The notes under the pieces: model-generated
The model's database searches: none
What the model saw: the letters and a program-made list of their open reading frames with translations, nothing else
What the model was told of the DNA's origin: nothing
Translations under genes and position numbers: made by a program
Part shown: one piece after another, positions 1 to 9,043 of the stretch
How the letters are laid out: every line of letters starts with the position of its first letter
Position numbering within the stretch: the stretch's first letter is position 1
Source of the DNA: an uncultured Angelakisella sp.
GTDB taxonomy: Bacteria; Bacillota; Clostridia; Oscillospirales; Ruminococcaceae
Assembly (NCBI GenBank): GCA_910585535.1
Contig: CAJUFK010000033.1
Coordinates: forward strand, 1 to 27,971
DNA length: 27,971 nt
Direction of reading: 5' to 3'

Positions 1-879
1 GAGGATGGGGAGAGCCAGGACAGCCGGGCTTTCTGCAACCGCCCCTCCTGGCAGCGGTTTTTGATTTTGGCAGCCGGGGCCGGAATGAACATCCTCCTGG
101 GCCTTGCCCTGCTGGGGTATACCACCAGCCAGATGGATCTTTTGGGGACCAATGTGGTGGCGCGCCTTACCGAGGGAGCGGCCTCCGCCACCTATCTCCA
201 GCCTGGGGACCGGATTGTAGAGGTAAACGGCTACGACACCCCAGGATACAACGACGTGGTGTTCCAGCTGATCCGGGATGAAGACGGGGTGGTGGATCTC
301 ACCGTCCTTCGAGGCGGGGACCTTTCCATGACCCGGTGGGAACGGGCGCTGGCTGGCCTTGGCATGGGGGAGAAAGATCCCGGGGAGAAAATGGCCCTTA
401 CCGTGCCCTTCCAAATGGAGGACGCCGGGGACGGTATGCGGATCCTGAAAATTGATTTCATCTTCCTGGGGGCGGAAAAGACCTTGGGAAACTGCGTTTA
501 CTACACCTTCCAGCAGACGGTTTCCACGGTGAAGCAGGTATGGTACTCCCTTGTCGACATCATTACCGGCAGGTTCGGTCTCAGCCAGCTTTCCGGACCG
601 GTGGGGACAGCTACGGTGATCCAGGAGGCCTCTAACCAGGGACTTCGCTCCCTTATTACGCTAGTGGCCTATATCACCATCAACGTGGGGGTCTTTAACC
701 TCCTGCCGTTCCCGGCGCTGGACGGGGGAAGGATCTTCTTCCTTTTGGTGGGGATGCTGCTGCGCCGCCCTATCCCCCAGCAGTACGAAGCCTATATCAA
801 TGCGGCTGGAATGGTGATCCTCCTTTTCTTTGTAGGGGTAGTCACCTTCAGCGATGTCATGAAGCTGGTAGGGCAGTAG
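1..879 (+). CDS. rseP: RIP metalloprotease RseP (site-2 protease, M50), 5' truncated
   Basis: Membrane-embedded zinc protease that performs intramembrane cleavage of anti-sigma factors and signal-peptide remnants. The reading frame is open from base 1, so the N-terminal part with the HExxH zinc motif lies outside the window. Visible are the conserved segment after the first membrane helix (NRPSWQRFLILAAGAGMN), a PDZ-like domain with a GDRIVEVNG core (around codons 68-75), and the C-terminal membrane motif NLLPFPALDGGRIF (around codons 232-245), whose NxxPxPxLDGG signature supplies the third zinc ligand in this family. The gene is followed 34 bases later by ispG, the usual dxr-rseP-ispG order of Clostridia, so it is probably cotranscribed with it. 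A TTG at 61 could be mistaken for a start but lies inside the conserved core. Family assignment is secure. Confidence 0.95.
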   Translation, partial: EDGESQDSRAFCNRPSWQRFLILAAGAGMNILLGLALLGYTTSQMDLLGTNVVARLTEGAASATYLQPGDRIVEVNGYDTPGYNDVVFQLIRDEDGVVDLTVLRGGDLSMTRWERALAGLGMGEKDPGEKMALTVPFQMEDAGDGMRILKIDFIFLGAEKTLGNCVYYTFQQTVSTVKQVWYSLVDIITGRFGLSQLSGPVGTATVIQEASNQGLRSLITLVAYITINVGVFNLLPFPALDGGRIFFLLVGMLLRRPIPQQYEAYINAAGMVILLFFVGVVTFSDVMKLVGQ

Positions 880-913
880 GATTGCCCTATCTTTTATAAC
901 GAGGTATCACGCT

Positions 914-1960
914 ATGGGTCGTCAATCAAAATCGGTAAAGATCGGTTCCGTGACCATTGGGGGCGGAAATCCCATCGCCATCCAGTCCATGCTCTGCGCC
1001 CCCTTGGATGATCCGGAGGCCAACGCCCGGCAGACCAAGGCTCTTTACGAGGCGGGCTGCCAGATCGGCCGGGTGGCCATCCCCGCCGAAGGGGGAGCCC
1101 GGCTGATCCAGGCCATCAAGGAGGCCAGCCCCATGCCCCTGGTGGCGGACATCCAGTTCGATTACCGGCTGGCCATCGAAGCCGCCTACGCAGGTGCAGA
1201 TAAAATACGGATCAATCCCGGGAACATCGGGGACCAGGAGAAAGTGCGCCAGGTGGTGGCGGCCTGCCGGGAAAAGGATCTCCCCATCCGCATCGGGGTG
1301 AACTCCGGAAGCCTGGAAAAGGAGGTCCTGGCCAAATACCAGCGACCCACCGCAGAGGCGCTGGCGGAAAGCGCCTTACTGAACATTCGTCTTTTGGAGC
1401 AGCTGGATTTTGATAACTACGTGGTAGCCATCAAGTCCTCCGACGTCTTTACCACCGTAGCCGCCTACCGGCTGGTGGCGGACAAGGTGGACTGCCCCTT
1501 CCACCTGGGAGTCACCGAGGCGGGTACCCAGCGGATGGGTCTCATTAAGTCCGCCGCCGCCTTTGGGGCCCTGCTGGCCGACGGCATCGGGGACACCATC
1601 CGGGTCTCCCTTACCGACGACCCGGTGCAGGAGGTCTACGCCGCCCGGGACATCCTTCGGGGGCTGGGGCTGGAAAAGAACGGTCCCCGCCTGGTTTCCT
1701 GTCCCACCTGCGGCCGGTGCCATGTGGACCTGTTCCGCATCGCCCGGGAGGTGGAGGACGCCCTCCGGGACTGCAAAAAGGACCTGAAGATTGCCATAAT
1801 GGGCTGCGCCGTCAACGGTCCCGGGGAGGCCCGGGACGCCGACATCGGCATCGCCGGGGGCAAGGGGGAGACCCTTTTGTTCCGCAAGGGGGAGATCCTC
1901 CGGAAGGTGCCGGAGGAGGAAGCGGTAGCCGCTCTCCTGGCCGAGGTGGAACGGCTTTGA
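914..1960 (+). CDS. ispG: 4-hydroxy-3-methylbut-2-enyl diphosphate synthase (IspG/GcpE)
   Basis: Iron-sulfur enzyme of the non-mevalonate (MEP) isoprenoid pathway that reductively opens methylerythritol cyclodiphosphate to HMBPP. At 348 aa it has the normal bacterial length. The N-terminal TIM-barrel part begins with the typical VKIGSVTIGGGNPIAIQSM segment. The C-terminal cluster-binding part shows SCPTCGRC (residues about 260-267) and GCAVNGPGEA (about 297-306), giving three cysteines and a glutamate for the [4Fe-4S] cluster. The ATG start follows GAGGT at 901-905. The stop codon overlaps the TTG start of the next gene, which suggests translational coupling. Cytoplasmic. Assignment is secure from the motifs. 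Confidence 0.97.
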   Translation: MGRQSKSVKIGSVTIGGGNPIAIQSMLCAPLDDPEANARQTKALYEAGCQIGRVAIPAEGGARLIQAIKEASPMPLVADIQFDYRLAIEAAYAGADKIRINPGNIGDQEKVRQVVAACREKDLPIRIGVNSGSLEKEVLAKYQRPTAEALAESALLNIRLLEQLDFDNYVVAIKSSDVFTTVAAYRLVADKVDCPFHLGVTEAGTQRMGLIKSAAAFGALLADGIGDTIRVSLTDDPVQEVYAARDILRGLGLEKNGPRLVSCPTCGRCHVDLFRIAREVEDALRDCKKDLKIAIMGCAVNGPGEARDADIGIAGGKGETLLFRKGEILRKVPEEEAVAALLAEVERL

Positions 1961-2376
1961 CCGCCGTCTTTGATGTGGACCCCCAGGCGGTGCAGCCGGT
2001 TCTGGGGGGACACAGCCGCTTTGCCAGTCCCTTTGCCGAACCCAATGGGTATTCCATCCTGGCAGAGGAGGGGTTCCAAATAAAGGAGACCGCGGTGGTT
2101 CTCTACCTGGACAAGCTTCGTGAGGCGGTAAAAAACGCGGATGCCCTGATCCGGGGAGCCTTTCGGCCGGAATTCTTCGGCTTTTACGGGATCAACCGGA
2201 AAGCGGTGGGTTCTCCGGAGGAGATGTGCAGCCGCCTGGTCTTTGACTCCTTCGTCCTGGACCTTTCAAACGCCAGCGTGGGAGCCTGTTTGTCCAACAG
2301 GGAATTTCTGTTCGGGCACTTCATCGAGTGCTGGTGGGATCGGGACTGGAAGGTCCTATCCCTTACCATATGCTGA
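1957..2376 (+). CDS. Unrecognised 139-aa protein, TTG start overlapping ispG
   Basis: I do not recognise this protein. The proposed TTG start (1957-1959) overlaps the ispG stop codon in a TTGA arrangement and is preceded by GAGGTGGA at 1943-1950, a good ribosome binding site. From this point the frame reads as an ordinary protein (TAVFDVDPQAVQPVLGGH...), whereas upstream in the same frame it is the GC-rich shadow of ispG. It has no signal peptide and no membrane helix. The composition is mixed and soluble, with an aromatic C-terminal part (HFIECWWDRDWKVLSL). Its position inside the ispG-polC operon suggests cotranscription with those genes but does not reveal a function. The main uncertainty is the non-ATG start; no ATG in the first part of the frame has a comparable binding site. 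Confidence 0.7.
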   Translation: MTAVFDVDPQAVQPVLGGHSRFASPFAEPNGYSILAEEGFQIKETAVVLYLDKLREAVKNADALIRGAFRPEFFGFYGINRKAVGSPEEMCSRLVFDSFVLDLSNASVGACLSNREFLFGHFIECWWDRDWKVLSLTIC

Positions 2377-2390
2377 AAGAGGAAAAGCTA

Positions 2391-2897
2391 ATGATACGTC
2401 CTTTGACTGAACAGGACTTTGAAGCGGTCACCGCCATTGTCAACGATGGATGGCGGACTACCTACGCCGGCTATGTCGCCCCGGCCCTGCTGGAAGATGC
2501 CGGCTGCCGGGAACGGGCCGCCGCTTTGGAGCAAGATTTTCGTTCCCACCGCCTGGAGGAATATGTCTGGGAGGAAGCTGGAGAGGTCTGGGCCCTCCTT
2601 TCCGCCGGGGATACTGGCGACAAGGACCGGCCCGGGGCTTTTGAATTATGGCGAATTTATGTGGCGGAAAAGGCTCGGGGCAAGGGTGTCGGCGGAAGAC
2701 TGCTGGAATTTGGGGAGCGGCTGGCGTGGGAAAAGGGAAAAACCCAGATCGTGATATGGGTCTTTCGCCGGAATACCCACGCTTTGGCATTCTACCAAAA
2801 GCACGGCTACTGTATGGATAAGATGGAGCAGCTTGGTGAGCCCTACATGGCCGAAGGAGTGCGGCTCATCAAAAGGCTGGAGGAGGCAAAGTCGTGA
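2391..2897 (+). CDS. GNAT family N-acetyltransferase
   Basis: A 168-aa acyltransferase of the GNAT fold that would move an acetyl group from acetyl-CoA to an unknown amine. The N-terminus IRPLTEQDFEAVTAIVNDGW is the standard beta1-alpha1 region. The acetyl-CoA pyrophosphate loop (motif A) is seen as RGKGVGGRLLEFG after the strand LWRIYVAEKA, and the C-terminal NTHALAFYQKHGY is the typical motif B helix with its FYxKxGF-like segment. The frame is open further upstream to 2328, but the ATG at 2391 has AAAGAGG at 2377-2383 and begins where family members begin. The stop overlaps the GTG start of the next gene (GTGA). The substrate cannot be inferred. Confidence 0.9.
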   Translation: MIRPLTEQDFEAVTAIVNDGWRTTYAGYVAPALLEDAGCRERAAALEQDFRSHRLEEYVWEEAGEVWALLSAGDTGDKDRPGAFELWRIYVAEKARGKGVGGRLLEFGERLAWEKGKTQIVIWVFRRNTHALAFYQKHGYCMDKMEQLGEPYMAEGVRLIKRLEEAKS

Positions 2898-3403
2898 GCG
2901 TCTTTTTTTATGGCTGCGTGACCCTGGACGGTTACCTGGCGGACAAAAACCACCGCCTGGACTGGCTCCACGAGACCGGTGGGACAGAGGACACCGGCTA
3001 CGAGGACTTTTACCGCAAAATGGACATCACTTTGATGGGGCGCAGGACCTTCCGGGAGATCCAGGGGATGGAAAACCCGGAGGAGATCTACCCGACTACG
3101 GTAAACTATGTTTTTACCCACGGGACTTTGGAGCAAAAAGGATTCCTTCCGGTGACAGGGGATGCGGAGGACTTTGTCCGGAACCTTCCCAAAGAAAAGA
3201 ACGTTTGGGTCATCGGGGGAAACACGATTCTGGCCCCGCTGCTGGACGCCGGCTTGATAGACGGTATGATCGTTCAGATCGCCCCGGTGCTGTTGGGGGC
3301 GGGGATCCCTTTGTTCACCCAAAAGGAAGCGGCGATGCGGTTTCACCTGGACAAGGTCAGCCAATATGGCCAGTTTGCAGAATTAGCCTACAGCAGAAAA
3401 TAG
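2894..3403 (+). CDS. Dihydrofolate reductase family protein (RibD C-terminal-like)
   Basis: A 169-aa NADPH-dependent reductase-fold protein of the RibD_C/DHFR-like family. Visible hallmarks are FYGCVTLDGYLADKNHRLDW at the N-terminus, MGRRTFREI near residue 50, the dinucleotide-binding VIGGNTILAPLLDAGLID around residues 103-120, and the C-terminal APVLLGAGIPLF. The GTG start overlaps the preceding stop codon and has AGGAGG at 2881-2886. Members of this family are often annotated as 'dihydrofolate reductase', but the actual substrate is usually unknown and true FolA function should not be assumed. It lies in the operon just upstream of polC, which begins 13 bases after its stop. Confidence 0.9.
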   Translation: MSVFFYGCVTLDGYLADKNHRLDWLHETGGTEDTGYEDFYRKMDITLMGRRTFREIQGMENPEEIYPTTVNYVFTHGTLEQKGFLPVTGDAEDFVRNLPKEKNVWVIGGNTILAPLLDAGLIDGMIVQIAPVLLGAGIPLFTQKEAAMRFHLDKVSQYGQFAELAYSRK

Positions 3404-3416
3404 GAGCAGGGACAGA

Positions 3417-6400
3417 TTGAGTACATTTGGAGAATTGTTTGGACGCTTCGGATCCCTTCCCCCGGCAGTAGCCGCCGCCCAGGTGGAGGGGATCGCCCTT
3501 TCGGATAATGAAGAAAAGATGACCGTCACCATCACCTCTGATACCATCCTGGGCAGAGGTGAACTTTGTTCGCTCCAAAGGAAACTGCGTTTGGCCTGTA
3601 TCCTGGAGGAGTTTTCCATCCGGTGCCGGTACCGGCCGGAACAGCTGACCGGGGCTTGTCTGGGAAACCTGGCAGAGGAACTGGCGGCCTCGGGGGTACC
3701 CATCAACGGCTTTTTGGTGGGAGCCTCGGCCAGCTACGATAGTGAGCAGAAGCGGTTTACAGTCGCCCTGCAAAACGGGGGCGGGGAGTTCCTCCGGGAG
3801 CTTCAGCTGGAGGAGAAGATCGCCCAGCTGATCCAGCGGGACTTTGGCCTTCGCCCTACGGTGGAGTTTACCGGCGCGGTGGAACGGCTCCCTTCGCCCC
3901 TGGAGGAGGATCACAGCCCCAAGGTGGTGACCTCCGCCCCCAGGGCCCAGGCCGCCGGAAAGCCCCCCTGGGAGGAAGCCGGTCCCGCCAGGGGAAAAAA
4001 GCCTGCCCCCCAGCGCCGCAGTTACAGTGGGAAGTTCGATCCCAGCCTGCCCTTTGTTCCCGGCACTGTTGCCGTGGTGATGGGAAAGGAGATCCTCTCC
4101 TCCCCGGTGGAGATCATGGGGGTAAACGCCGAGACCGGGCGCACCGTCCTGTGGGGGGACATCTTCGAGGTGACCTCCCGGGACATCAAGGATGGCTCAC
4201 GGTCCATCCTCACCATCAGCATCACCGATTACACCGGCTCCATCGATTTGAAGATCTTCGCCGAAAAGGAGAAGAAAGCCTCCCTTCTGGATGCCCTCAA
4301 GCCGGGGGTCACCATCATCGCCCAGGGGGAGGTGGCCTATAACAAGTTCGACCGGGACGTCACGATGAGCCCGGTGGCCATCAGCACGGTACAGAAGAAA
4401 ACAGCAAGCGATGAGGAACCGGAAAAGCGTATTGAACTCCACTGCCATACCACCATGTCCGCCATGGACGGCATGACCCCGGCGGCGGAGTTGGTGAAGC
4501 GCGCCGCAAAATGGGGGCACAAGGCCATCGCCATCACCGACCATGGGGTAGTCCAGGCCTTCCCGGAGGCCATGGCCGCTGCGGCAGAGGTTCGCAAGGA
4601 CAACCCCGATTTCAAGGTGATTTACGGGGTGGAGGGCTACTTTGTAGACGACATGATCCCTGCGGTAAAGGGCCACACAGAGGAGCCCATTAACGGTGAG
4701 TACATCATTTTTGACCTGGAGACCACAGGTCTTTCCAGCGCCACCGACCACATCATCGAAATCGGCGCAGTGCGGGTGAAGGGCGGAGAGCTGCTGGACA
4801 GCTTCGACCTTTTTGTGGACCCGGAGACCCTGATTTCCCAGGAGATCACCAACCTTACCGGTATCACGAACGAAATGGTAAAGGGTGCGCCTTTGGAGCA
4901 GGAGGCCCTGGAGCGCTTTTTTGCCTTCTGCGGTGACTGCCGGATCCTGGTGGCCCACAACGCCTCCTTTGATATGGGTTTCCTCCGCTCCGCCATGAAC
5001 CGCCAAAAGATGGAGCGCTCCTTTACCAGCATTGATACCCTGATAATGGCCCGGGCGCTCTACCCGGAGCTGAAAAAGTATAAGCTGAACCTGCTGGCGG
5101 ACCACCTGAAGGTGGAGCAGAAGAACCACCACCGGGCCGACGACGATGCTCGGGTGCTGGGGGAGATCTTCCTCAAGATGCTGGAAAAACTCGCTGCCGA
5201 ACGGGGGACCAAAACGGTGTGGGACATCAACTCCTCCCTCACCACCCAGGGGAACGTCAAAAGCCGCCCTTTCCATATTATCATCCTGGCGAAGAACGAC
5301 ACCGGGCTGAAAAACCTTTACCGCCTGGTCTCCTTTGCCCACCTGGACCATTTCTTCCAAAAACCCCGTATCCCAAAAAGCGACCTGGAAAAATACCGGG
5401 AGGGGCTTATCATCGGCTCTGCCTGCGAAGCCGGGCAGCTCTTCCGTGCCGTGGTTGAAGGGAAAAGCTGGGGGGAGCTGCAGGAGATCGCCTCCTTTTA
5501 CGATTACCTGGAGATCCAGCCCCTGGGCAACAACGAGTTTATGATCCGGGAGGGCATTGCCAAAAACGAGAAGCAGCTGGAGGACTACAATCGAACCATC
5601 CTTAAGCTGGGTGACCGCCTGGGCAAGCCGGTGGTGGCCACAGGAGACGTCCACTTTATGGAGAAAAAGGACGCCCGCTTCCGTGAGATCCTTATGGCGG
5701 GCCAGGGGTTCAAGGACGCCGCCTTGCAGGCGCCCCTTTACTTCCGCACCACCCGGGAGATGCTGGACGAATTCAGCTATCTAGGGGAAGAGACCGCCCG
5801 GGAGATTGTCATTAAAAACCCGGGGCGGATCGCCGACATGGTGGACTATATCCGTCCCATCCCCGCCGGTACCTTTACCCCGACCATCCCAGGTGCGGAG
5901 GAGGACCTGATCCGGATCACCCACCAAAAGGCCCACGACCTCTACGGGGATCCGCTGCCGGAACTTGTGGAGAAACGCCTGGACCGCGAGCTTTCTTCCA
6001 TCACCAAGCACGGCTTTTCGGTGCTGTACATGATCGCTCAAAAGTTGGTGCAGCGGTCGGTGGAGTGCGGCTACTCCGTGGGTTCCCGAGGGTCTGTAGG
6101 ATCCTCCTTTGTGGCCAGCATGGCCGGGATCTCGGAGGTAAATCCCCTGCCGCCCCACTATGTCTGCCCCAGCTGCAAACACAGTGAATTCATCACCGAT
6201 GGCAGTGTAGGCTCCGGCTTCGACCTGCCGCCCAAGGACTGTCCAAGGTGCGGGACCAAGATGCACCAGGACGGTCACGAGATTCCCTTTGAAACCTTCC
6301 TTGGCTTCGATGGGGACAAGGCTCCGGATATTGACCTTAACTTTTCCGGGGAATATCAGTCCCGCTCCCACGCCTTCACCGAAGAACTGTTTGGCCGGGA

Positions 6401-7760
6401 TCACGTGTTCAAGGCCGGGACCATCGCCACTGTGGCGGAAAAGACCGCTTACGGCTATGTCAAACACTATCTGGAGGAGAAGGGCCTGGTGGTCACCTCC
6501 GCCGAGGAAAAGCGGCTGGTAAAGGGTTGTACCGGTGTCAAGCGCACCACCGGCCAGCACCCCGGGGGGATGGTGGTGGTGCCCAGCCACCACGAGGTCT
6601 ACGACTTCTGCCCGGTTCAGCACCCCGCGGACAAGGCGGAGGGGAACATTATCACCACCCACTTCGACTTCCACTCCATCCACGACACCATCCTGAAGCT
6701 GGACGAGCTGGGCCACGATTCCCCCACCCTCTTTAAGTACCTGGAGGAGTACACCGGCGTCATGATGGACGACATTCCCATGAGCGACCCCAAGGTCTAC
6801 AGCCTTTTCACCTCCCCGGCGGAGCTGGGGGTGGATCTTTCGGACATCAAAATCGAAACCGGGACCCTGGCTCTGCCGGAAATGGGCACCAACTTTGTCC
6901 GGGGGATGCTGATGGACGCAAAGCCCAAGAATTTCTCCGACCTGCTCCAGATCTCCGGCCTTTCCCACGGCACCGATGTTTGGGTGGGCAACGCCAAGGA
7001 CCTTATTACAACCGGGACCTGCACCATCTCCAACGTCATCGGCACCCGGGACAGCATTATGACCACCCTGTACATCCAGTACAAGATGGAACCCAAGCTT
7101 GCCTTTAAGATCATGGAGATCACTCGAAAGGGAAAGGCCCCCAAGCTCCTCACCGAGGAGATGAAACAGGATATGCGGGACCACGGGGTCCCGGAATGGT
7201 ACATCAACAGCTGTTTGAAGATCAAGTATATGTTCCCCAAGGCCCACGCCGCCGCCTACGTTATCTCCGCCATCCGCCTGGGGTGGTACAAGGTGTACTA
7301 CCCCAAGGAGTTTTACGCCGTACTCTTTACCATTCGCGGGGAGGATTTTGACGCCATGGCCGCGATAAAGGGCCGGGATTATGTCAAGACCCGTATTGAC
7401 CCCCTTTACGCCAAGGGGTTGGACCGCACCGCAAAGGAGGACAGCCAGCTGGAAATGTACCAGATCCTTTACGAGATGCTGGGGCGGGGGATCCAGGTGC
7501 TGCCGGTGGACCTCTACCGTTCCGACGCCACCATGTACAAAATCGAAGACGGGAAGATCCGCCTGCCTTTTGCCAGTCTCAAGGGCTTGGGGATCTCTGC
7601 CGCCCAGCCCTTGGCCAGGGCGGGGAAGGAAGGGCCCTACCTTTCGGTGGACGAGATCACCACCCGGTCCGGGGCCACCAAAGCGGTTATTGAACTCCTT
7701 CGGGAGGCAGGCTCCCTGGAGGGTCTGCCGGAACACAGCCAGATGTCGCTATTCGGATAG
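3417..7760 (+). CDS. polC: DNA polymerase III alpha subunit, Gram-positive PolC type
   Basis: Main replicative polymerase of Firmicutes, 1447 aa, full length for PolC. Domains in order: N-terminal region (1-165); a low-complexity linker; an OB fold around residues 222-325; a PHP domain starting with ELHCHTTMSAMDGM near residue 340; a DEDDh proofreading exonuclease inserted in the PHP domain, from FDLETTGLSS near 430 to HHRADDDARVLGE near 570; a zinc-binding segment (CPSC...CPRCGTK, about 916-945); the palm with catalytic aspartates in KAPDIDLNFSGEYQ near 968; KRTTGQHPGGMVVVP near 1041; and C-terminal duplex-binding parts. The start is TTG at 3417 with AGGAG at 3402-3406. Last gene of the operon, closed by the hairpin at 7761-7799. 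Translation initiation at TTG may keep expression low. Confidence 0.98.
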   Translation: MSTFGELFGRFGSLPPAVAAAQVEGIALSDNEEKMTVTITSDTILGRGELCSLQRKLRLACILEEFSIRCRYRPEQLTGACLGNLAEELAASGVPINGFLVGASASYDSEQKRFTVALQNGGGEFLRELQLEEKIAQLIQRDFGLRPTVEFTGAVERLPSPLEEDHSPKVVTSAPRAQAAGKPPWEEAGPARGKKPAPQRRSYSGKFDPSLPFVPGTVAVVMGKEILSSPVEIMGVNAETGRTVLWGDIFEVTSRDIKDGSRSILTISITDYTGSIDLKIFAEKEKKASLLDALKPGVTIIAQGEVAYNKFDRDVTMSPVAISTVQKKTASDEEPEKRIELHCHTTMSAMDGMTPAAELVKRAAKWGHKAIAITDHGVVQAFPEAMAAAAEVRKDNPDFKVIYGVEGYFVDDMIPAVKGHTEEPINGEYIIFDLETTGLSSATDHIIEIGAVRVKGGELLDSFDLFVDPETLISQEITNLTGITNEMVKGAPLEQEALERFFAFCGDCRILVAHNASFDMGFLRSAMNRQKMERSFTSIDTLIMARALYPELKKYKLNLLADHLKVEQKNHHRADDDARVLGEIFLKMLEKLAAERGTKTVWDINSSLTTQGNVKSRPFHIIILAKNDTGLKNLYRLVSFAHLDHFFQKPRIPKSDLEKYREGLIIGSACEAGQLFRAVVEGKSWGELQEIASFYDYLEIQPLGNNEFMIREGIAKNEKQLEDYNRTILKLGDRLGKPVVATGDVHFMEKKDARFREILMAGQGFKDAALQAPLYFRTTREMLDEFSYLGEETAREIVIKNPGRIADMVDYIRPIPAGTFTPTIPGAEEDLIRITHQKAHDLYGDPLPELVEKRLDRELSSITKHGFSVLYMIAQKLVQRSVECGYSVGSRGSVGSSFVASMAGISEVNPLPPHYVCPSCKHSEFITDGSVGSGFDLPPKDCPRCGTKMHQDGHEIPFETFLGFDGDKAPDIDLNFSGEYQSRSHAFTEELFGRDHVFKAGTIATVAEKTAYGYVKHYLEEKGLVVTSAEEKRLVKGCTGVKRTTGQHPGGMVVVPSHHEVYDFCPVQHPADKAEGNIITTHFDFHSIHDTILKLDELGHDSPTLFKYLEEYTGVMMDDIPMSDPKVYSLFTSPAELGVDLSDIKIETGTLALPEMGTNFVRGMLMDAKPKNFSDLLQISGLSHGTDVWVGNAKDLITTGTCTISNVIGTRDSIMTTLYIQYKMEPKLAFKIMEITRKGKAPKLLTEEMKQDMRDHGVPEWYINSCLKIKYMFPKAHAAAYVISAIRLGWYKVYYPKEFYAVLFTIRGEDFDAMAAIKGRDYVKTRIDPLYAKGLDRTAKEDSQLEMYQILYEMLGRGIQVLPVDLYRSDATMYKIEDGKIRLPFASLKGLGISAAQPLARAGKEGPYLSVDEITTRSGATKAVIELLREAGSLEGLPEHSQMSLFG

Positions 7761-7799
7761 AAAAACGGAGCGAAAGGGAGAACCTTTCGCTCCGTTTTT
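7761..7799. terminator. Bidirectional intrinsic terminator between polC and the reverse-strand gene
   Basis: A perfect 17-bp stem (7761-7777 with 7783-7799) and a 5-nt loop GAGAA. The arms begin with AAAAA and end with TTTTT, so a U-tract exists for both strands. It separates the converging polC and the gene ending at 7804. Confidence 0.95.
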
Positions 7800-7803
7800 A
7801 TGG

Positions 7804-9042
7804 CTACCGCCTGACAAACTGTTTCGACAAAACCGTTTTGACCACCGTTCGCTCTCCGGTACTGCCGTCCGCCGCCCAGGTGAGGTCGGTATACCAGGGG
7901 ATCAGATAGGGACTGTAACGCTGGTCCTTCATCTGGAGGATAGCCTCCCGGCGGAGGGCCAGCTTTTGCCGGAGGGAGGAATCCCTTTTGTAATGCTGTT
8001 CCTCATCGGCAAGAAAAGCCTCCCAGGAGGAAAAACGCCGCTGGAGGACCCTTCCTACCCGACCGAGTTCCAGGTCCAGCTCGTTTCGTTCCAGCAGATC
8101 CAGAAGGTACATGGCCTCCAAAAGCCGAATGGCCCGGCAAAGATCCCAAGCGCCTCCGTCGGTTTCGGTGGAACCGGCCCAGTCGTCGGTGAGGCGTCGA
8201 ACCTCCCGGATGCCCTGGTCGGCGCCGGAGACCTGGCAGTCCGCCAGGATCTCGTTACAAAGGTTTTTGATTTCCCGGCTGCGGTGGCCGCCGGTGAGAA
8301 GGGGCCAGCCCTCCCACTCCGGGGGAGAAAAGTGGTGGGCGGAGAGGGCGGCGCACCAGCACTCCAGGTCGTTCCGGGGAAGCAGAGGGTCCATCCGTTC
8401 CAGAAACGCAGGGGCAAAACGCCCCTGGCGAATCCCCCAAAAGCGGTGGATCAGGGTTACCCCAAAGAAGATCAGCGGCGCGGCAAAACTTACCAAGGTT
8501 TGGCTGTAGTCGGATTCCTCCATGGGGCCGCGATGATTCCCTAGCATATCGACATATCCGCTGGTGTCTATTGCCCCGGACAGGGCGGCGATGGAGGGGG
8601 GAACCTCCTCCGCCTTCCAGTCCCGCCACCGGCCCACCGGCAGACGGTAAAACCCAATGGTACCCATTTCCTGGATCGCCTTCCGGTTGATGCGCGCGGC
8701 GACACACTCCCCATTGGGAAGGGGGATCCGGTAATATACAGCGCCATCCTCCCGGAGGGCGTCGCTGTTTAGAACGGTACCGGTGGTGATTAGGGTGAAG
8801 CTTTGGTGCTGTTTCATCTCCTGGATGGATTCGGCCACAGGGGTTTTCCAAGAGGCTTCTCCTCCGGCGCCTCCGTCATCCGAAAAATCGCCGCCAAAGG
8901 AAAGGCGGTAGAGAAGCGGCCCGATAAAAAGGCTGGTGAGCAAGGAGAGAAGGATGGTCAGGACCGCCGCCAGAACCAGGCTTTGGAGCAGATGATCCCG
9001 AAATCCGTATAGATTCCGGTTAGAAACTTTGTAATGGGCCAT
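7804..9042 (-). CDS. Unrecognised two-helix membrane protein
   Basis: A 412-aa protein that I cannot assign to a family. A short cytosolic N-terminus (MAHYKVSNRNLYGFRDH) is followed by a strong membrane helix at about residues 20-45 and a second one at about 185-205 (SFAAPLIFFGVTLIHRF). The roughly 140 residues between them contain Gly/Asp-rich sequence and a region with VYYRIPLPNGECVAARIN. The long C-terminal part is charged, helical and rich in Trp, Arg and Glu, probably cytosolic. The ATG lies one base after the stop of the upstream pseudouridine synthase gene and the GGAGG for it sits inside that gene, so the two are translationally linked. No catalytic motif is evident. Confidence 0.75.
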   Translation of the reverse strand: MAHYKVSNRNLYGFRDHLLQSLVLAAVLTILLSLLTSLFIGPLLYRLSFGGDFSDDGGAGGEASWKTPVAESIQEMKQHQSFTLITTGTVLNSDALREDGAVYYRIPLPNGECVAARINRKAIQEMGTIGFYRLPVGRWRDWKAEEVPPSIAALSGAIDTSGYVDMLGNHRGPMEESDYSQTLVSFAAPLIFFGVTLIHRFWGIRQGRFAPAFLERMDPLLPRNDLECWCAALSAHHFSPPEWEGWPLLTGGHRSREIKNLCNEILADCQVSGADQGIREVRRLTDDWAGSTETDGGAWDLCRAIRLLEAMYLLDLLERNELDLELGRVGRVLQRRFSSWEAFLADEEQHYKRDSSLRQKLALRREAILQMKDQRYSPYLIPWYTDLTWAADGSTGERTVVKTVLSKQFVRR

Positions 9043-9043
9043 A

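Noticed and set aside
4197..7736. Two long reverse-strand open frames (485 and 651 codons) opposite polC
   Set aside because: They run opposite a certain polC gene in GC-rich sequence, where stop codons on the other strand are rare. Their translations are low-complexity and rich in Gly, Val and His, without domains.
7381..8544. A 387-codon forward frame running from polC across the terminator into the next gene
   Set aside because: It crosses a perfect 17-bp terminator hairpin and is out of frame with polC, so it is not a gene.
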